Shown: positions 45,994 to 54,920 of the stretch, in pieces
Numbering within the stretch: position 1 is the stretch's first letter
Layout: each line of letters begins with the position of its first letter
NCBI GenBank assembly: GCA_024228935.1
Contig: JAAESX010000148.1
Coordinates: 62,001 to 126,000 of the forward strand
Reading direction: 5' to 3'
DNA: 64,000 bases
From: Pseudomonadota bacterium
Lineage (GTDB): Bacteria; Myxococcota_A; UBA796; CAJQPC01
Position numbers and translations under genes: made by a program
Notes under the pieces: model-generated
The model's database searches: none
Told to the model about the DNA's origin: nothing
Seen by the model: the letters and a program-made list of their open reading frames with translations, nothing else

Positions 45994-47856
45994 ATGCACA
46001 TGGCGATGCCAGCGCTCTTGCTCGCGGTGGGCTGCACCGAGGCCCAGCGCGTTCCGCCGACGGAAGACGCGCTCGACAGCGCGGAACCATGCGATGGGCT
46101 CGACGAGCGAGTCCTGGCCTCGACGATCGCAGATCACGGCGATCCCGCCGAGGAAGGCAGCACCGCCGCCCTGCTCGCCGACCTGCCGACGGACTGCGCC
46201 ATCGCGCTCGTCCTCGACCAGCCCGTGGCCTACTCGCTCGGGCAGGACCTGGAGCTTCCACCCCGCAGCACCCTGAGCTTCATGAACGGGGCCTGGCTGC
46301 AGCTCGCCGAGGGCCGAACCCTGACCATCGACGGCGCACTGGAGGCCGGTGCGCACCGCATCTTCGACGGCGGAACCGTGGCGGGGACCCCGACCATCGA
46401 CTTCGCGCTCCCCGAGTGGTTCGGCGCCGTGGTCGACGACGACACGAGCGACCACGCCGCGCTCCAGGACACCTTCCAGCTCCATCGGGCGGTCACCCTG
46501 CAAGCAGGCGTCTACGACCTCGACGGCACGGTGGTCCTGCCGTCGAGCGCGGTCCTCGCCGGCCCCGACGCCGACACGCCGGTCGCCGTGCTGCGCAGCA
46601 CGCTCGTGTACCCGGAGACCGAGGGCTTCCACCCGACACGGCTGCTCGAAGCGACCGGTGCCGCCGATGTGACCGTTCGCGACCTGGTCCTGGATGGCAA
46701 CCGGCACGACCACCAGGTCGAGCCGTGGCACTACCCGGAGACCGACAACCTGGCCCGGTTCGAGGGCGTCCACGGGTTGTCGTTCGAGCGTGTGCACATC
46801 ACGGGCTGGGAGGCCAACTGGGGCATCGAGGACCAGTCCTTCGCCCACGCGACGGCGGTCCTGGACTCCCGGGCCGTGTCGTTCACGGACGTCTCGTTCA
46901 CGGACTCACGAACCGAGGGGCTCCTGTTCCAGGACTCCCAGGACGTCGTCATCCGAAGGCTGTCGACCCATAACGTCGACGTCTGGTCGCCGCTGAACGT
47001 CTTCTACGTCGACGGCTTCGAGCTCACCGACTCGACCATCGTCGAGGACGACGGGATCGAGTGGTCCGGGAGCACGGTCAACCTGACGGTGAAGAACGCC
47101 GTGGTCAGCGGGAACGCGTTCACTGGCGGCTGGGGAGTCGACTTCGGCGACGAGGGCGGCACGACGCCGTGGGGCCCGACGAACATCCTCTTCGAGGACA
47201 ACACCGTCGAGACCATCGGCGCGGGCATCTACTTCACGCCCTACGCCGATGGTGACGAGGTCACGAACGTCCAACTCCTCGGCAACACCCTGACGCTGCA
47301 CCGAACGGACTCGGTCGACGACTACGGCCAGATGATCCGCATCGACGCGGCGGCGGATGTTGTCATCGAGGACAACATCCTCATCTCGCCTCCCGGGGGC
47401 GACAGCTTCAGCCAGGGCATCAGCTTCCAGGCGACGACTTCGAACGTCCTCGTCCGCGACAACATCTTCTCGGGGGTGGACGCCGGCATCTCGCACTCGG
47501 GAGACACGCCGTACGGCGGCGATCTGACGATCACCGGCAACGCCATCCTGTGCTCCTCGACCGTCCGGCGAGACTCCTGGCAGGGCGGCAGCACCGGCGT
47601 CTGGATCTTCCGATACCAGTCGGGCCTCTTCGACAGCGTGACCGTGACGGACAACCAGATCGAGGCCGTCGGCGGCTGGGTCTCCTTGCACGACTACGCG
47701 ACCCTGAGCGGCGCCGAGCAACCACCGTTCGTCGACCAGCTCATCGTCACGGGCAACGCGTTCCTGCCCGAGACGGGGTCCGAGCGGGACATCTCGGCAG
47801 TCGCCGCCGACGACGCGACCATCGAGGACAACACCCCGGAGTGGGTCAATCCCTGA
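45994..47856 (+). CDS. Right-handed beta-helix lipoprotein (pectate lyase/GH28-like fold)
   Basis: 620 residues. Signal MHMAMPALLLAVGC with the lipobox Cys at residue 14. The N-terminal part (LPEWFGAVVDDDTSDHAALQ) is typical of beta-helix polysaccharide enzymes. Many PbH1-like coils follow: VTVRDLVLDGNRHDH, LLFQDSQDVVIRRLS, NILFEDNTVETIGAGIYF, DVVIEDNILISPP and NVLVRDNIFSGVDAGISH. It probably binds or cleaves a polysaccharide. I see no certain catalytic set. It is divergent from the TSP3 lipoprotein with 54 bases between. Confidence 0.82.
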   Translation: MHMAMPALLLAVGCTEAQRVPPTEDALDSAEPCDGLDERVLASTIADHGDPAEEGSTAALLADLPTDCAIALVLDQPVAYSLGQDLELPPRSTLSFMNGAWLQLAEGRTLTIDGALEAGAHRIFDGGTVAGTPTIDFALPEWFGAVVDDDTSDHAALQDTFQLHRAVTLQAGVYDLDGTVVLPSSAVLAGPDADTPVAVLRSTLVYPETEGFHPTRLLEATGAADVTVRDLVLDGNRHDHQVEPWHYPETDNLARFEGVHGLSFERVHITGWEANWGIEDQSFAHATAVLDSRAVSFTDVSFTDSRTEGLLFQDSQDVVIRRLSTHNVDVWSPLNVFYVDGFELTDSTIVEDDGIEWSGSTVNLTVKNAVVSGNAFTGGWGVDFGDEGGTTPWGPTNILFEDNTVETIGAGIYFTPYADGDEVTNVQLLGNTLTLHRTDSVDDYGQMIRIDAAADVVIEDNILISPPGGDSFSQGISFQATTSNVLVRDNIFSGVDAGISHSGDTPYGGDLTITGNAILCSSTVRRDSWQGGSTGVWIFRYQSGLFDSVTVTDNQIEAVGGWVSLHDYATLSGAEQPPFVDQLIVTGNAFLPETGSERDISAVAADDATIEDNTPEWVNP

Positions 47857-47912
47857 AGCGATGCGGTTCCGGCACACCCGGCCGAGTGAAGGGGTTGCGA
47901 TCCATAGATAGT

Positions 47913-47927
47913 TAGTTAGGCTAACTA
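47913..47927. promoter_or_regulatory. MarR-type operator TAGTTAG-G-CTAACTA
   Basis: A perfect 7-bp inverted repeat with one central base, ending two bases before the ATG of the MarR gene. It lies in a markedly AT-rich island in a GC-rich region and would overlap the promoter and start. The size and palindromy fit MarR dimers, so autoregulation of the MarR-carotenoid oxygenase-reductase operon is likely. Confidence 0.7.
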
Positions 47928-47928
47928 T

Positions 47929-48369
47929 ATGAATGACGAGACCGCCCCCCTTCAGACCCTGGACGTCATCGCCCTGTGGGCCCTGTTCGTCGCCTTCGAG
48001 CGCCGACTGGCCGCGGAGCTCGCGCCCATGGACCTGACCGTTGCCAGCCTCCGCCTCATCGGCGAGCTGATGCGGGAGCCCCAGGGGCTCCGCCAGTCCG
48101 AGCTGGCCGACCGCCTGGGCGTTCGCCCTCCCACCGTCTCCACCGCAGTCGGGCGGCTCGAAGCGCGGGGCCTCGTCGAGCGCGTTCGCGACCCCAGCGA
48201 CCCTCGCGCCCGGCTCGTGCGGCTTGCTCCGGACACCCCCCTCCTTCCCGGGGTGGACGTCCTGGCACGCATGGACGACGTGTTGTTCGGCGGCATGACG
48301 GAGGACGAGCGCAGCCGCTCCCGCAGAGAGATCCACCGGCTGGCATCCCGCCTCGAGGAGACCGCATGA
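47929..48369 (+). CDS. MarR family transcriptional regulator
   Basis: 146 residues. The winged helix is LRLIGELMREPQGLRQSELADRLGVRPPTVSTAVGRLEARGLVER, with a wing RDPSDPRARLVRLA. No clear ribosome site precedes the ATG because the operator occupies that spot, so initiation may be leaderless. It is coupled by ATGA to the carotenoid oxygenase. MarR proteins usually sense a small lipophilic ligand; here it may be an apocarotenoid or other substrate of the operon. Confidence 0.92.
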   Translation: MNDETAPLQTLDVIALWALFVAFERRLAAELAPMDLTVASLRLIGELMREPQGLRQSELADRLGVRPPTVSTAVGRLEARGLVERVRDPSDPRARLVRLAPDTPLLPGVDVLARMDDVLFGGMTEDERSRSRREIHRLASRLEETA

Positions 48370-49820
48370 CCGCCGCGCGGACGACCTCGTGGAATGTGGC
48401 GATGGGCGCCTCGCCGGGCCCCCTCGACCTCACTGTCCCACCCAGCCACGTCGACGGGCAGATCCCGACGGCGCTGCGTGGTGGCCGCGCCCTGTCCAAC
48501 GGCCCGGGGTGGACGCACATCGGCGGGCGAATGGCGCACCCGTTCGATGGCCACGGCTACGTCCGCAGCTTCGAGCTCCAGCCCGATGGCGGCGTGCGAC
48601 TACGAGCCGAGTTCGTCCAGACGCCCTCGTACGTCGCCGAGCGACAGGCCGGCCGGCTCCTGCACCGGGGGCTCGCCACCAACGTCTCGGCTCGCTTCTG
48701 GGAGAACATCCGATTCGGCCCCCGCCGAAACGTGGCGAACACCACGATCACGCGCTGGGGAGACCAGCTGCTGGCGGGCTGGGAGGCCGGAGCACCGCAT
48801 GGGCTCGATCCCGTCACGCTCGAGACCCGCGGCGAAGAGGACTTCGGCGGCATCATCACCGGGCAGGCGACGCTGGCTCACATGCACAAGGACCACCAGC
48901 AGGGGCGCCTCACGCTGTGCAGCGTGGCCCCCGGACGCCGGACTTCGTTCACCTTTCGCGAGCTCGATGGGGACGAGCAGCTCGTCGCCACCGCGCACGC
49001 CGAGATCGACGGGACGCTCTTCACACACGACTACGCGCTGACCCCGTCCTGGTACGTGCTCGGTGGGAACCCGCTGCGCCTGAAGGGGGGCGAGCTGGCC
49101 AAGACGCTCATGGGGGCCGGCACGATGCTCGGGTCCGTCGAGCCCGATGCGAGGCGTCCTGGCGTCTTGCACCTGGTGCCTCGCTCCGGCGAGGGCCCGG
49201 TTCGGACCGTGACCCTTCCCGACCCGTGCTTCGTGGTGCATTTCGGGAACGCCTTCGAGCGCGACGGCAGCATCATCGTCGACGTCTGCGCGTTCGAGCG
49301 GTTCGAGTTCGGCCAGGAGTTCGGCTACTCGGGGCCCGACAAGCCCTTCGACCCGGGCCACCCCGAATCGAGGGGGCCACAGCGACTGTTGCGCATCACC
49401 ATCGCTCCGGGCGCCGACACAGCAACCTGGGAGCGCCTGACGGACCACGGCGTGGACTTCCCGCGGTTCCACCCGGATCACGAGGGCCAGCAGACGCCTC
49501 GGCTCTTCGGCGCGACCCGCAAGGACACCCGGTACTCGGACCCGTTCGACTCCGTCATCGGCGTCGACCTGCTCGACCGACAGCGCCCGGTCCAGCTCTG
49601 GACTGCGCCCGACACCGTCTTCGTCGGCGAGCCGCTGTTCGCCCCGGATCCCGAGCACCCCGACCAGGGACACGTCCTGGCCATCCTCTCGGACGGCCTG
49701 GCCGAGCAGACCACCCTGGCCATCTTCGACGCGACCGCGCTCGCCGCCGGGCCGGTGGCTTCCGTTCCCCTGCCTCTGTTGCCGATCGCCTTCCACGGCG
49801 ACTGGGAGCCCCCCGCATGA
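48366..49820 (+). CDS. Carotenoid oxygenase (RPE65/CCD family)
   Basis: 484 residues. The four iron-binding histidines are all present: H172 (AHMHKDH), H221 (THDYALT), H292 (VVHFGNAFE) and H477 (FHGDWEP). YVRSFELQPDGGVRLRAEF and the propeller repeats fit the family. It cleaves a C=C bond of carotenoids, apocarotenoids or stilbenes with oxygen; the substrate is not predictable. ATGA overlap with the MarR gene and another ATGA with the reductase indicate one coupled operon. Confidence 0.94.
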   Translation: MTAARTTSWNVAMGASPGPLDLTVPPSHVDGQIPTALRGGRALSNGPGWTHIGGRMAHPFDGHGYVRSFELQPDGGVRLRAEFVQTPSYVAERQAGRLLHRGLATNVSARFWENIRFGPRRNVANTTITRWGDQLLAGWEAGAPHGLDPVTLETRGEEDFGGIITGQATLAHMHKDHQQGRLTLCSVAPGRRTSFTFRELDGDEQLVATAHAEIDGTLFTHDYALTPSWYVLGGNPLRLKGGELAKTLMGAGTMLGSVEPDARRPGVLHLVPRSGEGPVRTVTLPDPCFVVHFGNAFERDGSIIVDVCAFERFEFGQEFGYSGPDKPFDPGHPESRGPQRLLRITIAPGADTATWERLTDHGVDFPRFHPDHEGQQTPRLFGATRKDTRYSDPFDSVIGVDLLDRQRPVQLWTAPDTVFVGEPLFAPDPEHPDQGHVLAILSDGLAEQTTLAIFDATALAAGPVASVPLPLLPIAFHGDWEPPA

Positions 49821-50470
49821 ATGTCTTGATCCTCGGTGCCTCGGGCGGCTGCGGCCGCGAGCTGGTGAAGCAGTGCGTCGGGCGTGGCCACACCGTCGTG
49901 GCCGTCGGCCGGGAGAGCAGTGAGCTGACCGTTCCAGATGGTGTTCGTGTCGTGCGCTGTGAGCTCCACGACGAGGACGCGCTGGCCTCGGCGTTCGAGG
50001 GCATCGATGTCGTCTTTGCGGCCATCGGGCTCAACCTCCCGGGCTTCTCTCCGTTCTCCCCAGCCGAGGTCCCGGATCTGCTCAGTCGAGCGGCGCCGGT
50101 CATCGTGGCGGCGATGAAGCGGGCCGGCGTCCCCAGACTGCTCGCCATCAGCGCGGGGGGCGTGGGCGACAGCGCCGCGGTGATGCCCTGGTTCTACAAG
50201 TGGATCGTGGCGATGACCTCGATGCGCCGGCTGTACCCGGAGCTCGAAGCCATGGAGGCGGTCTACGCGCAGAGCGGCCTGGAGGTCTGCTGCGTGCGGC
50301 CGACGACGCTCACCGACGGCCCGCAGACGGGGAAGGCCGTCGTGGCCACCCGCCTGGCCGGCCAGGCGGACGTCTCTCGCGCCGACCTGGCCTGCTGGAT
50401 GCTGGATGCGGCCGAAGGCGAGCGGCTCGAGCACTTCGGTCCCGTCATCACCTCGCGCGGCGCCGCCTGA
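49817..50470 (+). CDS. NAD(P)-binding Rossmann protein (atypical SDR, NmrA-like)
   Basis: 217 residues. The dinucleotide motif is VLILGASGGCGRELVKQCVGRGH; GASGGCG is GxxGxxG. SAGGVGD and CVRPTTLTDG complete the atypical-SDR pattern. It may reduce an aldehyde made by the carotenoid oxygenase, or act as a redox sensor. ATGA overlap with the oxygenase. The stop is followed by a convergent esterase gene. Confidence 0.88.
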   Translation: MNVLILGASGGCGRELVKQCVGRGHTVVAVGRESSELTVPDGVRVVRCELHDEDALASAFEGIDVVFAAIGLNLPGFSPFSPAEVPDLLSRAAPVIVAAMKRAGVPRLLAISAGGVGDSAAVMPWFYKWIVAMTSMRRLYPELEAMEAVYAQSGLEVCCVRPTTLTDGPQTGKAVVATRLAGQADVSRADLACWMLDAAEGERLEHFGPVITSRGAA

Positions 50471-50482
50471 CCTCGCCGGGCC

Positions 50483-51592
50483 TCAGCGATGCGCCTCGAA
50501 GAAGTCCAGGACCAGCGGCCACGTCGTGGCGAGGTCGTAGGTGTGAGGCATGTCCGGGCGGCAGTCCACCACCTCGGGCCAGTCCTCGTCCGCGGCACAG
50601 TAGGAGCGGCAGTCCATGCCGTCCGGGCCGCCCTCGAGCGCCGCGGCCGGCTCGCTGGTGTCGCAGCCGTGCGCCTCGGCCCAGACCCGCGTGATGGCCG
50701 TCGCTCCCGTGTAGAAGTAGCGGTCGCCATCCGTGGTCGTGGTGAACGACGGGTCCTCCCACTCGCCGGGCGGAACGGTCGGGTCGCGCGCTCCCGTGAT
50801 GGACAGCACAGGCAGGTCGGCGTCGGTCCCCTTTCCGGCGAGGTAGCCGCGGTGAGGTAGGCCGATCAGCGGGGCCAGCGCCCGGAACTTCGGCGCCGTC
50901 CGAGCGTCCTGGCCCAGCTCCCATGTGAACATGCCGCCGTTCGAGCCCCCGGTGGCGAACACCGCCTTTGTGTCCACGCACAGCCCCGCCTCGGCCTCGG
51001 CGAGCAAGGCCAGGACGAAGTCGACGTCGTCCGCCTGACAGTGGGTCCACGAGCAGCCGTTCTCGGCCGTCCCTTCGCACGAGTCGTAGTCGTAGTCGGT
51101 GGTGGCCTCGTCATCGCAGATGTCCGGCGTGTCGCCGGCCACGTCTGCGTTGGTGGCATCCCCATCCAGTCCGGTGGTCGAGCCGGAGAACGCCCACGAC
51201 GACCACGAACGGTCGGGCGGGCCCGAGCCGAGCCCCAGGGGCGCGACGACGAGGTGGCCTCGCGCATCCGATTCGGCGCGGACCGCGGCGCTGCCCAGGA
51301 ACGCGTCCTCGTCCCCGCCCCATCCGTGGAATGCGAGGACCAGCGGCGCTGGCGTGTCCGGGTCGTGCGCCTCGGGGACGAAGACCCGGAACGACCGGGA
51401 CAGGCCGCCGTGCTCCATCTCGTACGCGCCGCTCGCAAAGGTCTCGGCGCCGCAGCCTGGCGACCCGACGGGGTCCGTGGGGTCAGAGTCCGGGGCGCTG
51501 TCCGCCGGTGAGTCAGCAGGCGGCTCGGACTCGGGTGCGGAGTCGACGGTGGCCGGGGTGCAGGAGACGTCGAGGAAGAGCATCCAGATCAT
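50483..51592 (-). CDS. PHB depolymerase/feruloyl-esterase-like lipoprotein
   Basis: 369 residues. ATG fixed by an in-frame TAG four codons upstream. Signal MIWMLFLDVSC with Cys at residue 11, then an acidic linker. An alpha/beta-hydrolase domain follows: PLVLAFHGWGGDED, the nucleophile elbow GGSNGGM with Ser217, TGARDPTVPPGE with the acid, and MPHTYD with the catalytic His. The layout matches secreted poly(3-hydroxybutyrate) depolymerases and LpqC-type feruloyl esterases. Four or more cysteines suggest disulfides outside the cytosol. Confidence 0.86.
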   Translation of the reverse strand: MIWMLFLDVSCTPATVDSAPESEPPADSPADSAPDSDPTDPVGSPGCGAETFASGAYEMEHGGLSRSFRVFVPEAHDPDTPAPLVLAFHGWGGDEDAFLGSAAVRAESDARGHLVVAPLGLGSGPPDRSWSSWAFSGSTTGLDGDATNADVAGDTPDICDDEATTDYDYDSCEGTAENGCSWTHCQADDVDFVLALLAEAEAGLCVDTKAVFATGGSNGGMFTWELGQDARTAPKFRALAPLIGLPHRGYLAGKGTDADLPVLSITGARDPTVPPGEWEDPSFTTTTDGDRYFYTGATAITRVWAEAHGCDTSEPAAALEGGPDGMDCRSYCAADEDWPEVVDCRPDMPHTYDLATTWPLVLDFFEAHR

Positions 51593-51666
51593 GGCCCGAG
51601 TCTACCCCCGAGCCTCCGGGTCGTCCCACGAGCTGCCAGGATGGGTGCACTGCAAAGGAGACGAGG

Positions 51667-52097
51667 ATGATGAGACACCTGACGCCCTTGCTGCTGACCA
51701 CGGTCCTGGTGGGCTGCACACCGGTCACCGACCACGAGGATCTGGGCAAGGCCTGCCTCGGTGAGTTCGCGGCCTGGGACACCGGGCCAGCTCGGTCATC
51801 GAGCTCGGGGACGTGACCGCGGTCACGGTCGTGTTCTCCGAGTGCGCGTCGGGCTCGGTGCAGTGGACCGACCAGGCCTGCAGCGTCGAGGTCTCGGGCG
51901 GCGAGGTCGTCGTGACGTCGTCGGTGCGCCGCTCGGCCCCGCGGACCCAGACCTCGGACTGCAACTGGGTCACCTGGGACTGCGGCACGGTCGAGCTCGA
52001 CGGCGGCGACCACACCCTGGTCTACGGGACCGGGGAGGAGAGCTTCACGGTCCCGCACGACGGGCCGCCCGTCTGCGCCCGGAACACGAACGGCTGA
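51667..52097 (+). pseudogene. Small lipoprotein of unknown function, frameshifted
   Basis: MMRHLTPLLLTTVLVGC has a lipobox at residue 17. The frame runs to FAAWDTG and then meets a stop. One frame back (IELGDVTAVTVVFSECASG) continues to TGA 52097, ending VCARNTNG. The shift is one missing base near 51,785 (ACCGGGCC). The restored protein of about 142 residues has six cysteines (e.g. DCNWVTWDC), likely disulfides. The most likely explanation is a consensus error or recent indel, as with three other genes here. Confidence 0.65.
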
Positions 52098-52104
52098 AGA
52101 CCGG

Positions 52105-52515
52105 ATGGAGCTGAGGCGCGCGAACACCTGGTCGGGTCTACTGGCGATGCTCGGCCTGCCCGCGGGCCTGGTCGTCCTGGGCCTCGCTCAGGCGGTCTTC
52201 GCACCGCCGATCTTCGTCAGCCTGCCTCTCGCCGCGGCCCTCGGAGCCATCGCTGGAGTGGCGTGGTCCCTGGGCGGCGGGCTCGAGAGCAACGTCCGGC
52301 AGCCCCTGTGGATGGGCGCGGTCAGGGGCGTGCTGCTGGCGGTGGGGGCGGTCGCGGCCATCGGCTGGGGAGCGGACCCGGGCTGGCCGCTGGGCGCGAG
52401 CATGGGCCTCGGCCTGCTCGGAGCCTTGCCTGGCGCCGCGGTCCACGCGCTCGTCCGGCGCTCCAATGGCCGGCCCGCTGTGAGCCAGGACCGATGGGAA
52501 CAGCTCGAGCCCTGA
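52105..52515 (+). CDS. Small integral membrane protein
   Basis: 136 residues, with about four hydrophobic segments (LAMLGLPAGLVVLGLAQAVF, SLPLAAALGAIAGVAWSLGG, AVRGVLLAVGAVAAIGWGA, GLGLLGALPGAAVHALV). No motif identifies a role. Eight bases after the frameshifted lipoprotein. Confidence 0.65.
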   Translation: MELRRANTWSGLLAMLGLPAGLVVLGLAQAVFAPPIFVSLPLAAALGAIAGVAWSLGGGLESNVRQPLWMGAVRGVLLAVGAVAAIGWGADPGWPLGASMGLGLLGALPGAAVHALVRRSNGRPAVSQDRWEQLEP

Positions 52516-52536
52516 CGACGAACACGCGCGACCTGC

Positions 52537-54813
52537 TCAGTAGGAGACGGTCGCCTCACAGATGTAGTAGAGCTGGCTGCCGCCCCAGGACGACCGGTCG
52601 CAGTCCATGTCGTTCCAGTACCCGCTCGGGTACAGGTGCCCGCAGTCCTCGTTGCTCCAGTAGTTGTCGGGCTGTCCGCTCGCGAAGTTGTCGTAGCTGA
52701 CGGTGCTGCCGTCGACCCACTCCCAGCCCGAGGCCGGCTCCTGGCCGCTGGTCGCGTTGCGGTCGTGGAAGCCGATCCACCACCAGTGCGAGCTGGAGTA
52801 GGTCAACAGAGTCGAGGTCGCCCAGCTGTTCTCGGCCGCGTCCTCGATGACCGCGAGCTCGAAGTCCGTCTCGTCGCTGCAGGCGATGTCCGCGTCGACC
52901 CAATCCACGACGGATTCGCAGAACAGGTAGACGTGGCTGTCGTAGCGCTCGACGTCGCAAGGGCAGACGCTGTCGGAGTCCACGCTCCCATCGCAGTCGT
53001 CGTCGATGCCGTTGCATTCCTCGGACGCTGCGGGGTTCACGTCCACGTCGCCGTCATCGCAGTCGGTGTCGTCCGAGACGTAGCCGCTGGGCTCGTAGCA
53101 GGCCTCGGTGGTCACGTCGGCGTCGCCGTAGCCGTCCAGGTCGGCGTCCTCGTACCAGGTGGACTGCGTGGTGGCGTCCAGGCTGCTGTCGTCGTCGTCG
53201 ACGTCCCCATCGCAGTCGTCGTCGATCTCGTTGCAGACCTCGTCGGCGGTAGGGCGGACATCGGCGTCGGTGTCGTCACAGTCGCTGTCGTTGCCGACCG
53301 TCCCCGAGGTCGCCGAGCAGGCCTGGCTGTCGGCGTCGGGGTCACCGAAGCCGTCGCCGTCGGTGTCGTCGTACCAGGTCGACCAGGTCGACGTGTCCAG
53401 GCTGCTGTCGTCGTCGTCGACGTCCCCGTCGCAGTCGTCGTCGATCTCGTTGCAGATCTCCGAGGCGGCCGGGTTGACGAACTTCTTCTCGTCGTCGCAG
53501 TCCGTCGCGTCGGACACCGTGCCCGACGGCACCGAACAGGCCTGGTCCTCGGTGTCTGGGTCCCCGTAGCCGTCGCCGTCCAGGTCGTCGTAGAACGTCA
53601 GCCAGGTCGTGGTGTCCAGGCTGCTGTCGTCGTCGTCGACGTCTCCGTCGCAGTCGTCGTCCAGGCTGTTGCAGACCTCGGTCTCCGCGGGGTTCACGTC
53701 GGCGTCGGTGTCGTCGCAGTCCGTGTCATCGCTGACCGTCCCCGAGGGCGCCGAACAGGCCTCCGACGACGCATCGGGGTCGCCGTACCCGTCACTGTCC
53801 CGGTCGTCGTACCAGGTGGTCTGCGTCGAGGTGTCCAGGCTCGAGTCGTCGTCGTCGACGTCCCCGTCGCAGTCGTCGTCCAAGCCGTTGCAGACCTCGG
53901 TCTCCGATGGATTGACGTCCGCCGAGGTGTCGTCGCAGTCCGTGTCGTCCGCCACGGTGCCCGCGGGCGCAACGCAGGCGAGTGAGTTGGCGTCCGGGTC
54001 GCCGTACCCGTCACTGTCCGCGTCGTCGTACCAGGTCGACTGCGTTGCCGCGGCGACGCTGTCGTCGTCGTCGTCGACCAGACCATCACAGTCGTCGTCG
54101 ACGTCGTTGCAGGCCTCGGTCTCGCCCGGGTTCACGTCGGCGTTGGCGTCATCGCAGTCGGTGTTGTCGCTGACCCGGCCCGAGGGCGCCGAACAGGCTC
54201 GCCAGAGGTCATCGCGGTCACCGTACCCGTCACCATCCGCATCGCCATAGAACACGGACCACGTCGAACTGTCCACGCTGTTGTCGTCGTCGTCGACGTC
54301 CCCGTCGCAGTCGTCGTCCAGGCCGTTGCAGACCTCGGTACCCGCCGGGTTCACATCGGCGTCGGTGTCATCGCAGTCGCCGGAGTCACCGACCGTGCCC
54401 GAGGGCGCCGTGCAGGCGATCGAGTCGGCGTCGGGGTCGCCGTACCCGTCGCCGTCCGCGTCGTCGTACCAGGAGGACTGGCTCGATGGATCGATGCTGT
54501 CGTCCTGGTCGTCGACCGCGCCATCGCAGTCGTCGTCCACGTCGTTGCAGACCTCGGTCGCGCCGGGGTTCACCGCCGCTTCGGCGTCATCGCAGTCGTC
54601 GGCGTTCTCGACCTGGTCCACCGCGACGACGTCGCAGTCGAGCTCGATGGGCGCCCCCGCGCCGAACCCGTCGCCGTCGTCATCGGCGTAGACGGTGCAG
54701 GTCTCCGACCCGCTGTCCGTGGTCCCTGCCAGCACGCTGTCCCCGGACGGCCGCGTCTCCATCTTGGTCAGACAGCTGACGAGCACGGGGAGCACGAACA
54801 AAGGAGCGGCCAC
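52537..54813 (-). CDS. MopE-type repeat lipoprotein with C-terminal C-type lectin domain
   Basis: 758 residues from GTG 54813 with ribosome site GAGG. Signal MAAPLFVLPVLVSC, Cys at residue 14. Seven 73-residue repeats, each with CN-x-x-DDDCDG-x-VDD, DGYGDPD and DCDD, form a metal-binding (MopE/TSP3-like) stalk. At the end lies a C-type lectin-like domain: WWWIGFHDRN, SGQPDNY (a QPD motif, galactose-type in animal lectins) and YWNDMDCD. Calcium is expected in both parts. It may be a surface adhesin binding galactose-containing glycans. A start 40 codons further upstream is possible but lacks support. Confidence 0.87.
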   Translation of the reverse strand: MAAPLFVLPVLVSCLTKMETRPSGDSVLAGTTDSGSETCTVYADDDGDGFGAGAPIELDCDVVAVDQVENADDCDDAEAAVNPGATEVCNDVDDDCDGAVDDQDDSIDPSSQSSWYDDADGDGYGDPDADSIACTAPSGTVGDSGDCDDTDADVNPAGTEVCNGLDDDCDGDVDDDDNSVDSSTWSVFYGDADGDGYGDRDDLWRACSAPSGRVSDNTDCDDANADVNPGETEACNDVDDDCDGLVDDDDDSVAAATQSTWYDDADSDGYGDPDANSLACVAPAGTVADDTDCDDTSADVNPSETEVCNGLDDDCDGDVDDDDSSLDTSTQTTWYDDRDSDGYGDPDASSEACSAPSGTVSDDTDCDDTDADVNPAETEVCNSLDDDCDGDVDDDDSSLDTTTWLTFYDDLDGDGYGDPDTEDQACSVPSGTVSDATDCDDEKKFVNPAASEICNEIDDDCDGDVDDDDSSLDTSTWSTWYDDTDGDGFGDPDADSQACSATSGTVGNDSDCDDTDADVRPTADEVCNEIDDDCDGDVDDDDSSLDATTQSTWYEDADLDGYGDADVTTEACYEPSGYVSDDTDCDDGDVDVNPAASEECNGIDDDCDGSVDSDSVCPCDVERYDSHVYLFCESVVDWVDADIACSDETDFELAVIEDAAENSWATSTLLTYSSSHWWWIGFHDRNATSGQEPASGWEWVDGSTVSYDNFASGQPDNYWSNEDCGHLYPSGYWNDMDCDRSSWGGSQLYYICEATVSY
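53020..54552 (-). repeat. Seven tandem 219-bp repeats in the MopE-type gene
   Basis: The first unit's V/E-CN codon ends at 54552 and the last begins after 53019, giving exactly seven units of 73 codons. Units differ at many positions, so they are old, but the DDDCDG and DCDD cores are nearly fixed. The exact spacing suggests a regular stacked calcium rod. Confidence 0.85.
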
Positions 54814-54920
54814 GGAAAAGCACCTCGATCCAGGATGGGCGCAAGGTAGCACCCGCCACAGCGCTCGGATTGCACGCGCCTCTCACTGTCTGTGGCGCTC
54901 TCGAAGGGTACCGTCCCCCG

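Noticed and set aside
53020..54552. Tandem repeats considered as a CRISPR array
   Set aside because: The repeats are 219 bp, in frame, encode DDDCDG protein units and have no unique spacers or short palindromic repeat.
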